Shown here piece by piece: positions 54,079 to 63,680 of a stretch of DNA of 64,000 nt. Under the pieces are notes generated by a model. That model was not told the DNA's origin and searched no databases. It saw only the letters and a list, made by a program, of their open reading frames with translations. Position 1 is the stretch's first letter. Each line of letters starts with the position of its first letter. This stretch comes from Silvimonas iriomotensis (lineage in GTDB: Bacteria > Pseudomonadota > Gammaproteobacteria > Burkholderiales > Chitinibacteraceae): NCBI RefSeq assembly GCF_014645535.1, contig NZ_BMLX01000006.1, forward strand, positions 66,444 through 130,443, in the 5' to 3' direction. The position numbers and the translations under genes are program-made.

Positions 54079-54594
54079 TTACCAGCCACTATTGGTGTTG
54101 TAACCAGCCAGTTCTTTTGAAAGTTTGTCGGCTACAACACTGGTGACTTCTGCAACGCGCTCCCTGGCCGTTCCAGGATAGCTGACTTGAAAGACTCTTG
54201 CCGAAAGATTCAGCCCTTTGCTGGTCGGGCTCAACAAATACAGCATTCGTGCTTCCGTGGGCTGGCTTGCGTTGGGAACACTTTCCGCAAACTCGACCTT
54301 CATGCTGGAACGACTGCGCACACTCATGCCTTTGCCAGTCCGGAACTTCACGATGTCATCAAGGATGGCCTGGGGTTTGCGGCCGGTGATGAGTACGGTT
54401 GGCGTCGGGCCGGGGGCGGGCAGCTTTGTTTCTGGTGCCGGCGCACCTGCTGTTGTCTTGCCTGCAGTACCCGCACCCGTTTCGCCCGGGGGCGTGGCGC
54501 AGGCGGCGAGCAAAAGCGGGCAGATCAGCGCGGCGGCTCGCGCAGCATGCAGGGAAAATATCTTGGGCAAATTGATCTGGGACAAATTCTTCAT
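54079..54594 (-). CDS. Hypothetical lipoprotein
   Basis: 171-residue protein with a long basic N-terminus and lipobox (ALICPLLLAACAT). It then has a G/T/A/P-rich linker of about 35 residues and a folded domain (GRKPQAILDDIVKFRTGKGMSVRSRSSMKVEF to VADKLSKEL). No family recognised. The start overlaps the stop of the NIF3-like gene (ATGA), so it is co-translated with it. It lies upstream of petABC on the same strand. Confidence 0.7.
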   Translation of the reverse strand: MKNLSQINLPKIFSLHAARAAALICPLLLAACATPPGETGAGTAGKTTAGAPAPETKLPAPGPTPTVLITGRKPQAILDDIVKFRTGKGMSVRSRSSMKVEFAESVPNASQPTEARMLYLLSPTSKGLNLSARVFQVSYPGTARERVAEVTSVVADKLSKELAGYNTNSGW

Positions 54595-55343
54595 ACCGGG
54601 TTGGGAACTTCAAGGTGAATGACATCGAGATCGAAGCGCTCCGCCAGATGATCGCCCAGGGCGCGCACGCCGCCACGCTCCGTGGCATGGTGGCCGGCGG
54701 CCAGATAGGTCACGCCGGACTCTGCCGCCAGGTGGGTGACAAATTCAGAGCTCTCACCCGATACAAAACAATCTATATCAAGCGTTGCGGCTTCGTGGAA
54801 GAAACTCTGCGCGCCACCGGTACACCAGCCAATGCGCCGAATCTCGCGTTCGGCCGGCCCCAGGATCAGCGGAACCCGGCCAGTGGCCGATTCCAGCCGG
54901 TTTGCCAGCTGGCGCACGGTCACGGGGGCGGTCAATGTGCCGACCGCGCCCAGCATCTGGTCGCCGAAAAAGGTGTCGGCGCTCACACCCATCAATTGCC
55001 CCAGCGTTGCGTTATTACCGACCTCCGGATGCGCATCAAGCGGCAGATGGTAAGCAAAGAGGTTAAGATCAGCAGCGAGCAAAGCGGCGATCCGCGCCTT
55101 TTTGGTCCGGACAATGGATTGCGCCTCGCCTTTCCAGAAAAACCCGTGGTGCACCAGCAACGCATCCGCACCCGCTTCGATCGCAAGTTCGATGGCAGCA
55201 AGGCTTGCAGTCACCGCCGTCGCCAGCCGGGCAACCGGCTCACGGCCTTCAACCTGCAGGCCGTTGGGACAATAATCCCGAAAGCGCGATACGGATAAAT
55301 ATTGTTCGATATACTTTTCCAGTACCTGTCTGTTCACCGGCAT
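54591..55343 (-). CDS. NIF3-like dinuclear metal centre protein (YbgI type)
   Basis: 250-residue protein of the NIF3/YbgI family, proposed GTP cyclohydrolase or nickel-related enzymes with a two-metal site. Metal ligands are visible in LLVHHGFFWKG, AYHLPLDAH and the C-terminal GHHATERGG. The short form without the middle insert is normal for proteobacteria. Its role is not settled. It is divergent from the DegS-like protease gene with only 14 bases between start codons, so each promoter must lie inside the other gene. Confidence 0.9.
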   Translation of the reverse strand: MPVNRQVLEKYIEQYLSVSRFRDYCPNGLQVEGREPVARLATAVTASLAAIELAIEAGADALLVHHGFFWKGEAQSIVRTKKARIAALLAADLNLFAYHLPLDAHPEVGNNATLGQLMGVSADTFFGDQMLGAVGTLTAPVTVRQLANRLESATGRVPLILGPAEREIRRIGWCTGGAQSFFHEAATLDIDCFVSGESSEFVTHLAAESGVTYLAAGHHATERGGVRALGDHLAERFDLDVIHLEVPNPV

Positions 55344-55357
55344 TGAACCGCGTTCCT

Positions 55358-56524
55358 ATGAAAAAACTCTGGTTGATTTTCGCACAAACCACTACCGTCG
55401 GGCTTGCGATCTGGTTCCTTGCCACGATCCTGCATCCTGAGTGGCTACCGCAACGCGCGATCCACGATGTGGTGACTTTGCGCGAAGGTAAAACGGCCTC
55501 TGCACCGCAGAGCGTCGCGGCGTCGGCCACGGCGGCGCATGTGGTCACCAGCTACAGCAGCGCGGCCCATCGCGCCATGCCGGCCGTGGTGAACATCTAC
55601 ACCTCCAAGGAAGTGCGTTCATCCCGCCACCCCATGCTGAACGATCCGGCATTCCGCCGCTTCTTTGGCAATGACGATGCCCAACGCGCTTCCAGCCTGG
55701 GTTCTGGCGTAATCGTGTCGGACAAGGGGTACATCATCACCAACAACCACGTGGTCGAGTCTGCCGACGAGATCGAAGTGGCGCTGGCAGACGGGCGCAC
55801 CGCCGAGGCCAAGGTGGTGGGCGCAGATCCGGACACCGATCTGGCCGTGATCAAGGTTGACGAAGGCATCTTGCCGCCCATTGCCTTTGCCGACACCGAC
55901 AAGCTGCAAGTCGGCGACGTGGTGCTGGCGATCGGCAACCCGTTTGGCGTGGGGCAGACCGTGACCATGGGCATTGTCTCTGCGCTGGGCCGCTCGCAAC
56001 TGGGCATCAATACATTCGAGAACTTCATCCAGACCGATGCGCCAATCAATCCGGGTAATTCCGGCGGTGCCCTCGTGGATACCGATGGCAATCTGGTCGG
56101 GATCAATGCGGCGATCTATTCACAGTCTGGCGGCTCGCTGGGGATCGGGTTTGCCATTCCGGCCTCGACCGTCAAACAGGTCATGGAAGCCATCATCAAG
56201 GATGGCAAGGTGACGCGCGGCTGGCTGGGGGTCGAGGCCCAGGATGTCACGCCGGAACTGGCGGCCAGCTTCAAGCTCAAGCAGGCGCACGGCGCGCTGA
56301 TTGCGGGCGTGGTCCGCGGCAGCCCGGCTGAAAAATCCGGCATCAAACCGGGTGATATCTTGCTGTCGGTGGCGGGCAAGGACATTCAGGATTCGTCCGC
56401 CATGCTCAATGAAGTGGCCGCACTCAAGCCCGATGAAACCGCGCCGATGCATCTGTTCCGCAACGGCAAGGACATTACGCTGGATGTGAAGATCGGCCGC
56501 CGGCCACGGATTGCCCAGCGTTAA
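55358..56524 (+). CDS. Membrane-anchored trypsin-like protease (DegS/AlgW type)
   Basis: 388-residue HtrA-family serine protease. An N-terminal membrane helix (LWLIFAQTTTVGLAIWFLATIL) is followed by the protease domain with the triad His in IITNNHVV, Asp in DTDLAVI and Ser in GNSGGAL. A single PDZ domain (about 280-380, WLGVEAQDVTPELAASF) follows. One PDZ and a membrane anchor fit DegS/AlgW, which starts the sigma-E cascade, rather than two-PDZ DegP. The ATG at 55358 fits the membrane helix; the frame extends to 55205 inside the divergent gene. Confidence 0.88.
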   Translation: MKKLWLIFAQTTTVGLAIWFLATILHPEWLPQRAIHDVVTLREGKTASAPQSVAASATAAHVVTSYSSAAHRAMPAVVNIYTSKEVRSSRHPMLNDPAFRRFFGNDDAQRASSLGSGVIVSDKGYIITNNHVVESADEIEVALADGRTAEAKVVGADPDTDLAVIKVDEGILPPIAFADTDKLQVGDVVLAIGNPFGVGQTVTMGIVSALGRSQLGINTFENFIQTDAPINPGNSGGALVDTDGNLVGINAAIYSQSGGSLGIGFAIPASTVKQVMEAIIKDGKVTRGWLGVEAQDVTPELAASFKLKQAHGALIAGVVRGSPAEKSGIKPGDILLSVAGKDIQDSSAMLNEVAALKPDETAPMHLFRNGKDITLDVKIGRRPRIAQR

Positions 56525-56563
56525 AACCGCCGCGCCGTTCAGTATCCGCATCAAGTATCAAAC

Positions 56564-56595
56564 AAAAAGCCGCAGCGAAACCGCTGCGGCTTTTT
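56564..56595. terminator. Bidirectional terminator, protease / antiporter
   Basis: AAAAAGCCGCAGCG pairs with CGCTGCGGCTTTTT around four bases, with flanking A and T tracts, between two convergent genes. Confidence 0.93.
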
Positions 56596-56616
56596 GTTGG
56601 CCGAATACCGCGTGGC

Positions 56617-58566
56617 TTAGCGTCGACCACCGCCCAGCAACAGCATTTCTGCGGCAGAGAGGTTCTCCGGCTCGCCCAGCAACACCAGCACGTCACCTTC
56701 TTGCAGTTCCATTTCAGGCTCCGGGACTGATGCCGGCAAGTTGGTGCGGCGCAGGTTCTTGACCTCCACATGCATGGCATCCAGATCAAGCTCTGCCAGT
56801 TTGCGGCCAATGGCTGATGCGCCCTTGATCAGGTGCACGCTGTGCAGGCGCGGTTGCGAGCGCTCGGCGCCTTCCAGGTCATCGTTCACACTGCGGAAGA
56901 AGCCACGGAACATCTGATAGCGCGCCTCCCGCACTTCACGGATGCGCTTGAGCACACGGTTCAGCGGCGTGCCCAGCAGCATCAGCGTGTGCGACGCCAG
57001 CATCAAACTGCCTTCCAGGATTTCGGCCACCACTTCTGCGGCGCCGGCCGCCTTGAGTTTGTCGATATCCGACTCATCATAAGTGCGCACAATCACCGGC
57101 AGGTCCGGCCGCAATTGCTTGGCCAGTTCCAGAATCTGCAAGGCTGAATGGGTATCGGCATAGGTCACCACCAGCGCCCGCGCCCGCATCAGGCCGGCAG
57201 CCAGCAATACCTCGCGCTTGGCCGCATCGCCATACACTACGGAATCTCCCGCCGCGCCGGCTTCACGCACGACTTCCGGGTCCAGATCCAGTGCGAAGAA
57301 CGGGATACTTTCTTGCGACAGCAAGCGGGCCAGCGACTGGCCGCTGCGGCCATAACCGCACAACACCACATGGCCCTGGGCGCCCATGGAGCGCACGGCA
57401 ATCAGGTGCAGGTTGGCCGCCATGTTCATCCATTCAGAACTGGCCAGGCGCAACACCAGCTTGTCGCTGTGCTGGATTACAAACGGGGTCGCCAGCATGG
57501 ATAGCACAATCCCGGCGATGGTCGCTTGCTGCAATTCAACGGAAATCAGGCCATTACTGGCCGACAGCGCCAGCAACACAAAGGCAAACTCGCCGCCCTG
57601 CCCCAAGGTAAACCCGGTGCGCAGACTCGGGCCTGGCGCAGAGCCAAACAACCGGGCCAGCCCGGCGATCAGCATCATCTTGCCCGGCCCCATCAGCGCC
57701 AGGACAACCAGGACCAGCCACCACTGGCGCAGCAGGGTGTGGAAATCCAGCGCCATGCCGACCGTGACAAAGAACAGCCCCAGCAGCAGGTCACGGAACG
57801 GCCGGATATCGTCTTCCACCTGATAGCGGTATTGGGTCTCGGCAATCAGCATGCCGGCCAGGAACGCACCCAGCGCCATCGACAACCCGGCCAGATCGGT
57901 CAGCCAGGCAATCCCCAGCGTGATGAACAGCAGATTGATCATGAAGAGTTCGCTGGAGTGCTGGCGCGCCACCAGATTGAACCAGGGGCGCATCAGCTTC
58001 TGGCCCAGGTACAGCAGCAAGAACAGCACAACGCCGATCTTGAGCACCGCCAGCCCCAGCGCGTAGAACATCTCGCCAGGCGGCCGGCTCAGCGCGGGGG
58101 TCATGATCAGCATGGGCACCACCGCCAGATCCTGGAACAGCAGCACGCCCACCGCGTTCAGCCCATGTGGGGCATTCAACTCATTGCGCTCTGCCAGGAG
58201 CTTGGACACCATGGCGGTAGAGGACATCGCCAGCGCGCCGCCCAGCGCCATGCCGGTTTTCCAGTCGCCGCCGCCGATCAGCGTTACCGCGCAGACCAGC
58301 AAGGCCGTGGCCAGCACCTGGGTGAAGCCCAGGCCGAATACCACTTTACGCATTGCCATCAGCCGGGCGAGGTTAAATTCCAGGCCCAGGGTAAACATGA
58401 GGAACACCACGCCGAATTCAGCAAGATGTTCCGCGCCGGTCGAGGTATCGATAAATCCGAGCGCGTGCGGGCCGATCAACATGCCCACCACCAGATAACC
58501 CAGCATGGCCGGCAGTTTCAGACTCCGGCACGCAACAACCGTCAGGACGGCTGCGGCCAGCAGCAA
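56617..58566 (-). CDS. CPA2 cation:proton antiporter with TrkA-N domain (Kef type)
   Basis: About 650 residues. Twelve or so helices (1-370) contain the family motifs GFIDTSTGAEHLAEFGVVFLMFTLGLEF, LLFQDLAVVPML and GLFFVTVGMAL. A TrkA-N nucleotide-binding domain (GHVVLCGYGRSGQSLARLL, about 390-510) and a TrkA-C domain at the end (GASAIGRKLAEL) follow. It probably exchanges K+ for H+ under regulation by NAD(H) or glutathione adducts. The first usable TTG is at 58566. However, the frame continues seven codons to an ATT at 58587 that has GGGAG at the right distance and gives a more typical N-terminus. No KefF/KefG partner is adjacent. Confidence 0.88.
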   Translation of the reverse strand: MLLAAAVLTVVACRSLKLPAMLGYLVVGMLIGPHALGFIDTSTGAEHLAEFGVVFLMFTLGLEFNLARLMAMRKVVFGLGFTQVLATALLVCAVTLIGGGDWKTGMALGGALAMSSTAMVSKLLAERNELNAPHGLNAVGVLLFQDLAVVPMLIMTPALSRPPGEMFYALGLAVLKIGVVLFLLLYLGQKLMRPWFNLVARQHSSELFMINLLFITLGIAWLTDLAGLSMALGAFLAGMLIAETQYRYQVEDDIRPFRDLLLGLFFVTVGMALDFHTLLRQWWLVLVVLALMGPGKMMLIAGLARLFGSAPGPSLRTGFTLGQGGEFAFVLLALSASNGLISVELQQATIAGIVLSMLATPFVIQHSDKLVLRLASSEWMNMAANLHLIAVRSMGAQGHVVLCGYGRSGQSLARLLSQESIPFFALDLDPEVVREAGAAGDSVVYGDAAKREVLLAAGLMRARALVVTYADTHSALQILELAKQLRPDLPVIVRTYDESDIDKLKAAGAAEVVAEILEGSLMLASHTLMLLGTPLNRVLKRIREVREARYQMFRGFFRSVNDDLEGAERSQPRLHSVHLIKGASAIGRKLAELDLDAMHVEVKNLRRTNLPASVPEPEMELQEGDVLVLLGEPENLSAAEMLLLGGGRR

Positions 58567-58701
58567 AAGAAGCGATGAGAGGTGAATGGTGGCTCCCGGC
58601 GGCGCTGGTTAACGAAAGAAGGGACACTGAGTATAGCTAAACAGCATACCGGCCAGCCTGTCTTGTCACAACGTCGCTAGCAGTTTTCGTGCCCGGTCTT
58701 T

Positions 58702-58707
58702 TATACT
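58702..58707 (+). promoter_or_regulatory. -10-like hexamer just before kdsD
   Basis: TATACT lies nine bases upstream of the kdsD ATG. If used, transcription would start at or within a few bases of the ATG, giving an almost leaderless mRNA. No good -35 is seen. Confidence 0.35.
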
Positions 58708-58715
58708 TGATCACC

Positions 58716-59693
58716 ATGACATCTACAGATCTCACCCGTTTTCTGGATCGCGCCCGGCATGTACTGTCGATCGAGGCCACCGCGATCGGGAACATCGCCA
58801 GCAAACTTGATGCTGCTTTTGGCCAGGCCTGCGCGCTGATGCTGGCCTGCCAGGGCCGCATTGTCGTGACCGGCATGGGCAAATCCGGGCACATTGCCCG
58901 CAAGATTGCCGCGACCATGTCCAGCACCGGTTCACCCGCACTGTTCCTGCATCCGGCCGAGGCCGCGCACGGTGATCTGGGCATGATCACTGCCAATGAT
59001 GTGGTCCTTGCGCTCTCCTATTCAGGGGAGTCCGACGAACTGCTGACCATTCTGCCCAGTATCAAGCGCCTGGGCGTACCGCTGATCGCCATGACCGGCA
59101 ACGCCAAATCCACGCTCGCCCGTGAAGCGCAGATCTGGCTGGATTCCTCGGTCGAACAGGAAGCCTGCCCGCTCAACCTGGCCCCCACCGCCAGCACCAC
59201 CGTGGCCTTGGCGCTGGGCGATGCCCTGGCGGTAGCCATGCTGGAAGAACGTGATTTCAGTGCAGAAGACTTTGCCCATTCACACCCCGGCGGCAGCCTG
59301 GGCCGGCGCTTGCTGGTGCGCGTCAGCGATGTGATGCGCCAGGGTGACGAGTTGCCGATGGTGCAGCTGGACACCCCGCTGCGCGACGCGCTGATGGAGA
59401 TCAGCCGTAAAGGGCTGGGGATGACGGCTGTGATGGACGATCAGAACCGGCTGGCTGGTATTTTTACCGATGGCGACCTGCGCCGCGCCCTGGACCGGGG
59501 CGTTGACGTGCACCAGACCCGTGTACTTGAAGTCATGACACGCAACCCCATCACCATAGAAGCGGGCAAACTGGCTGCCGAAGCCGTCCGCATCATGGAA
59601 GAACGCCGAATCGGCGCCCTGCTGGTCACCACGGGTGGCCAACTCAGTGGTGCCTTGAACATGCACGATCTGCTGCGCGCCCGCGTGGTCTGA
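58716..59693 (+). CDS. kdsD: Arabinose-5-phosphate isomerase
   Basis: Converts ribulose-5-phosphate to arabinose-5-phosphate for Kdo, the LPS core sugar. The 325-residue protein has an N-terminal SIS domain (VVTGMGKSGHIARKIAATMSSTG, ALSYSGESDELL) and two CBS domains (VSDVMRQGDELP, VLEVMTRNPITIE). Typical length. The ATG at 58716 matches the family start. First of kdsD-kdsC-lptC-lptA-lptB-rpoN-hpf. Confidence 0.95.
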   Translation: MTSTDLTRFLDRARHVLSIEATAIGNIASKLDAAFGQACALMLACQGRIVVTGMGKSGHIARKIAATMSSTGSPALFLHPAEAAHGDLGMITANDVVLALSYSGESDELLTILPSIKRLGVPLIAMTGNAKSTLAREAQIWLDSSVEQEACPLNLAPTASTTVALALGDALAVAMLEERDFSAEDFAHSHPGGSLGRRLLVRVSDVMRQGDELPMVQLDTPLRDALMEISRKGLGMTAVMDDQNRLAGIFTDGDLRRALDRGVDVHQTRVLEVMTRNPITIEAGKLAAEAVRIMEERRIGALLVTTGGQLSGALNMHDLLRARVV

Positions 59694-59715
59694 CCGGCAA
59701 GAAACAGGACAAACA

Positions 59716-60234
59716 ATGAATTCGCAAGCCGCAACCGCCGTGCGCCTGATGATTTTTGACGTAGATGGCGTCATGACCGACGGCAGCCTGTACTACACCG
59801 ATGCCGGCGAGGAACTGAAAGCCTTCAACTCGCTGGACGGACACGGCATCCGCATGCTGCAGGACAGCGGCGTCAAGGTGGCCATCATTACCGGCCGCAA
59901 ATCAAAACTGGTGGAACACCGCGCCCGCAATCTGGATATCGAACTCTTGTATCAGGGTGCCAGCGACAAACTGGCCACCTTTGCCGAACTGCTCGAAAAA
60001 ACCGGCCTGACCCAGGAACAATGCGGCTACATGGGCGATGACGTGATCGATCTGCCGGTCATGCGCCGCGTGGCATTTGCCATTTCGGTGCCGGATGCGC
60101 CACACATTGTGCGCAGCAACGCCCACTATGTGACCGATGCACGCGCCGGGCACGGTGCAGTGCGCGAAGCCTGTGAAACCATCATGCAGGCCCAGGGCAC
60201 GTTCGATGGCATCATGGCCTGGTATCTTCGGTAA
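59716..60234 (+). CDS. kdsC: Kdo-8-phosphate phosphatase
   Basis: 172-residue HAD-family phosphatase releasing Kdo from Kdo-8-phosphate. Motif I is IFDVDGVMTDG (nucleophile and acid Asp). GRKS gives motif II, and GYMGDDVIDLPVM gives the acidic metal site. Short, without a cap domain, as usual for the tetrameric type. It lies 22 bases after kdsD. Confidence 0.96.
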   Translation: MNSQAATAVRLMIFDVDGVMTDGSLYYTDAGEELKAFNSLDGHGIRMLQDSGVKVAIITGRKSKLVEHRARNLDIELLYQGASDKLATFAELLEKTGLTQEQCGYMGDDVIDLPVMRRVAFAISVPDAPHIVRSNAHYVTDARAGHGAVREACETIMQAQGTFDGIMAWYLR

Positions 60235-60243
60235 GGACGTTTT

Positions 60244-60828
60244 GTGAACCGTTTGTCTTCGCGACTTCTGCCAGTTGTACTCATCCTTTTCCTGGCCTTG
60301 CTGGTCTGGGGCCTGAACACGGCCGCCACACTGCCTGCGCTGAATGACAAGCGCCTTGCCAACGAGCCCAACCTGATCGCCGAGCACTCGCATACCGTGC
60401 GCTTTAACGACAAAGGGCAGCCCTATCAGCGCCTGGATGCCGATAAAGCCAGCCATTACGAAGAAAATGACTCGGCCTGGTTCGAAAACCCGCACCTGGT
60501 CTCGACCATTCCCGGACAGCCCCGCGTTGATCTGGTCACCACCCGCGTACAGTCCATCAACCGCGGCGACAAGTTCTGGGCGCCCGATCCTGTAACCGTG
60601 ACCCGCCAGCCGGATGAAAAACATGCCGAGATGGTCGTCAAGGGCTCGCAGGTCTGGTATCAACCCAAACCGGGCCTGGCCTGGTCCGAGGCGCCTGTCG
60701 TAGCGGACATGGGCAGCAACTATCACGCCAACGGGGTCGGCTTTCAGGCAGACATCACTGATCAGACCCTTCTTCTCAAATCCAGAGTGAGCACCCTTTA
60801 TGTCCCTGCGCCACGCAGCAGCAAATAG
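60244..60828 (+). CDS. lptC: LPS export protein LptC
   Basis: 194-residue bitopic inner-membrane protein linking the LptB2FG transporter to LptA. One N-terminal helix (LLPVVLILFLALLVWGLNTAAT) is followed by a periplasmic beta-jellyroll domain (VRFNDKGQPYQRLDADKASHYEENDSAW). GTG start nine bases after kdsC. It overlaps lptA by 29 bases. No lptF or lptG is present here. Confidence 0.92.
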   Translation: MNRLSSRLLPVVLILFLALLVWGLNTAATLPALNDKRLANEPNLIAEHSHTVRFNDKGQPYQRLDADKASHYEENDSAWFENPHLVSTIPGQPRVDLVTTRVQSINRGDKFWAPDPVTVTRQPDEKHAEMVVKGSQVWYQPKPGLAWSEAPVVADMGSNYHANGVGFQADITDQTLLLKSRVSTLYVPAPRSSK

Positions 60829-61369
60829 CGCCCTTTTCGCCAGCCTGGCGCTGGCCATGGCTGTCGCATTTGCCTCGACCGCCGACCGCGAGAAACCGCT
60901 CAAGGTCGAGGCCGATTCGGCCACGTACGACCAGAAAACCAATACCGGCGTGTACACGGGCAACGTGATCGTGACGCAAGGCTCCATGACGCTGCGCTCT
61001 GACAAACTGACCGTGCACCAGGATGCCGACGGCATGCAGTATTCGCAAGGCGACGGCCGCCCGGTGAAATTCCGCCAGCAAGCCGACGATGGCGAATGGG
61101 TTGACGCCGAGTCCCTGCACTATGACTACAACCAGAAAACCGGCTTTCTGGTGCTGACCAACAAGGCCTGGGTACGCAAGGGCCAGAACGAGGTGTTCGG
61201 TGATGTCATCACCTACAACCTCAACACGGACCAGTACTCGGCCACCAGCAACAAAACCGGTGCAGGCCGGGTCAACGTGACCATTGTGCCCAAGAAGAAG
61301 GACGCCAGCGCCCCGGCCACGAAGCCGGCAGCCGCTGCGGCCAGCGATACCACAAGCGAGAAACAATGA
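60800..61369 (+). CDS. lptA: LPS transport periplasmic protein LptA
   Basis: 189-residue periplasmic bridge protein. The signal peptide ends in the AVAFAS region; then the OstA-type domain [37 protein letters not shown] (with V for I at the start), RPVKFRQ and [13 protein letters not shown]. The K/A/T-rich tail is unstructured. It overlaps lptC and ends in a four-base overlap with lptB. Confidence 0.93.
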   Translation: MSLRHAAANSALFASLALAMAVAFASTADREKPLKVEADSATYDQKTNTGVYTGNVIVTQGSMTLRSDKLTVHQDADGMQYSQGDGRPVKFRQQADDGEWVDAESLHYDYNQKTGFLVLTNKAWVRKGQNEVFGDVITYNLNTDQYSATSNKTGAGRVNVTIVPKKKDASAPATKPAAAAASDTTSEKQ

Positions 61370-62133
61370 GCGCCACTCCGACTCCCAACGGCCCCGTGAC
61401 CCAGCCGCTGACCGCCTCCCTGAACGCCACTGGCCTGATGAAGCGTTATCGCAAGCGCACGGTCGTGCGTGATGTGTCGATCCGCGTTGATGCCGGCGAA
61501 GTTGTTGGTTTGCTGGGCCCTAATGGCGCCGGCAAAACCACCAGCTTTTACATGATCGTGGGCATGGTCGCGGCCGATGGCGGCCAGATCAGCCTCAACG
61601 GTCAGGACATCAGCCGTCTGCCCATGCATGAACGCGCGCAACTGGGTCTGGGCTATCTGCCGCAGGAAGCCTCCATCTTTCGCAAGATGACCGTGGCGCA
61701 AAACATCCTGGCCGTGCTGGAACTCAGAGAGAAAAACGCCGCGCGCCGGGCCGAGCGTCTGGAAGAGCTGTTGCATGAGCTGCACATTGCCCACCTGCGC
61801 GATAGCGGTGCCATGAGCCTGTCTGGTGGCGAGCGCCGCCGTGCCGAAATCGCCCGGGCGCTGGCGGCTGATCCGCGCTTCATTTTGCTGGATGAACCGT
61901 TCGCCGGCGTCGATCCGATCGCGGTGATGGATATCCAGCGCATCATTGCCTACCTGCGTGACCGCGGTATTGGCGTGTTGATTACCGATCACAACGTGCG
62001 TGAAACGCTGGGCATTTGTGATCGCGCCTACATCATTTCAGAAGGTGCGGTCATGGCCTCGGGCCACCCGGCCGAAATCATCGCCAACGAACAGGTACGC
62101 AAGGTGTACCTGGGCGAACACTTCCGGATGTAA
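61366..62133 (+). CDS. lptB: LPS export ABC transporter ATPase LptB
   Basis: 255-residue ATPase driving LPS extraction from the inner membrane. Motifs: Walker [26 protein letters not shown] (Q-loop), signature LSGGERRR, Walker [14 protein letters not shown], and switch [10 protein letters not shown]. The first about 20 residues, before [18 protein letters not shown], are a variable tail. ATGA overlap with lptA. rpoN follows after 43 bases. Confidence 0.97.
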   Translation: MSATPTPNGPVTQPLTASLNATGLMKRYRKRTVVRDVSIRVDAGEVVGLLGPNGAGKTTSFYMIVGMVAADGGQISLNGQDISRLPMHERAQLGLGYLPQEASIFRKMTVAQNILAVLELREKNAARRAERLEELLHELHIAHLRDSGAMSLSGGERRRAEIARALAADPRFILLDEPFAGVDPIAVMDIQRIIAYLRDRGIGVLITDHNVRETLGICDRAYIISEGAVMASGHPAEIIANEQVRKVYLGEHFRM

Positions 62134-62176
62134 CGCGTATGTCCGCCGCACCGCCCCTGGCCCCCAGACCTGCCGC

Positions 62177-63589
62177 ATGAAGCAATCCCTGCAACTGCGG
62201 CTGTCGCAGCAACTGAACCTTACCCCGCAACTGCAACAGTCGATCAAGCTGTTGCAGCTGTCCACGCTGGATTTCCAGACCGAGATTGAACGTTACCTGC
62301 TGGAAAATCCGTTGCTTGAACAAGACAGTGGCGGCAGCAGTTCTTCCGATTCAGCCGAGAGCACCAGCAGCACCGATTCCACCGACAGCACCACCACCAG
62401 CGACGACAGCTACGACGGTGGTGGCGACGATATGGAATGGGGCGGCGGTACGCGCAGCGGCGGCGACGATGAGGACGATTTTGATCCGGCCACCCAGGTG
62501 GCCCGTGAACTGACCCTGCGCGAATACCTGCTTGATCAGGCCGGCGTGTTGCGCCTGCCGGACCGCGATCACGCTGCTCTGGCGTTCATGATCGACGCCG
62601 TGGACGAAGAGGGATTTTTACCGTTCTCGCTGGAAGAATTACTGGAACAAATCCCGCCGGAGATCGTCTCTCAATTAGAACTTGAGATTGATGATCTGGC
62701 GGTCGCGCTGGCCCGGCTCAAGCAGTTTGACCCGGTCGGCGTGGGTGCCCGCAATACGGCGGAAGCGTTGTTTTTGCAGTTACGACAGCTTGAATCCACC
62801 CCTGCTTGCGAGTTGGCCCGACAAATCGTCGGACAGCATCTCGATTTATTGGCGGGGCGTGATTACACTAAGTTGAAAAGGTTACTGAAATGTGACGACG
62901 CGGCCCTCAAAGCCGCGCAAACCGTGATCACCAGTCTGAATCCACGCCCTGCAGCACAATGGGCGGCATTGACACCACGCTACGTTGTACCTGACGTACT
63001 GGTGCAAAAGATCAAGGGGCAATGGCAGGTGAGACTCAATCCAGCCGCGATGCCGCGGTTGCGTATCAATCAGGTGTACGCAGATATCCTGCAACGCAGC
63101 GAGGGCGGAGTGCTGGCGCGCGAACTGCAGGAAGCCAAATGGCTGGTCAAGAGCGTTCAACAACGCTTCGAGACCATCTTGCGTGTCGCCCAAGCCATCG
63201 TGGAGCGCCAGCGCGCGTTCTTCGAGCATGGCGAAGTGGCCATGCGGCCGCTGGTCCTGCGCGATATCGCCCTGGAACTCGACCTGCACGAGTCCACTGT
63301 CTCCCGCGTCACCACCCAGAAGTACATGGCCAGCCCGCGCGGCTTGCTGGAATTCAAATATTTCTTTGGCAGTCATGTCGATACCGAAGCCGGTGGCGAA
63401 TGCTCGGCGACGGCGATCAAGGCACTGATTCGCCAGATGATCCAGAACGAAGACAAAACCCGGCCGCTGTCAGACAGCGCTATTGCCGACGCATTATCCG
63501 GGCAAGGGATCGTGGTTGCGCGACGAACCGTTGCCAAATACAGGGAGGGTATGAACGTTCCACCCGTTAACTTGCGCAAAAACCTGTAA
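62177..63589 (+). CDS. rpoN: RNA polymerase sigma-54 factor
   Basis: 470-residue alternative sigma factor. Region I is Gln/Leu-rich (MKQSLQLRLSQQLNLTPQLQQSIKLLQLS), region II is a very acidic S/T/D-rich stretch (about 55-105), and the core-binding and HTH regions follow. The RpoN box is ARRTVAKYREGMNVP. It needs enhancer-binding activators, none of which lie in this window. The ATG at 62177 is the conserved start; the longer frame from 62000 overlaps lptB. lptB-rpoN-hpf is the normal order. Confidence 0.97.
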   Translation: MKQSLQLRLSQQLNLTPQLQQSIKLLQLSTLDFQTEIERYLLENPLLEQDSGGSSSSDSAESTSSTDSTDSTTTSDDSYDGGGDDMEWGGGTRSGGDDEDDFDPATQVARELTLREYLLDQAGVLRLPDRDHAALAFMIDAVDEEGFLPFSLEELLEQIPPEIVSQLELEIDDLAVALARLKQFDPVGVGARNTAEALFLQLRQLESTPACELARQIVGQHLDLLAGRDYTKLKRLLKCDDAALKAAQTVITSLNPRPAAQWAALTPRYVVPDVLVQKIKGQWQVRLNPAAMPRLRINQVYADILQRSEGGVLARELQEAKWLVKSVQQRFETILRVAQAIVERQRAFFEHGEVAMRPLVLRDIALELDLHESTVSRVTTQKYMASPRGLLEFKYFFGSHVDTEAGGECSATAIKALIRQMIQNEDKTRPLSDSAIADALSGQGIVVARRTVAKYREGMNVPPVNLRKNL

Positions 63590-63680
63590 TCGCTTGGCCT
63601 GGAGCGGCTGGAAACAATCCAGCCAGCTGGGTTGCATCAGCCGCCCCTGGTTTTAATGGCTCAACCAGAAGGAGAATGCC

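Noticed and set aside
63590-63680. Sigma-54 promoter before hpf (GG-N10-GC in TGGAAACAATCCAGC)
   Set aside because: Only the GG and GC are right; the TTGC box is missing, and the match overlaps a CTGG/CCAG stem.
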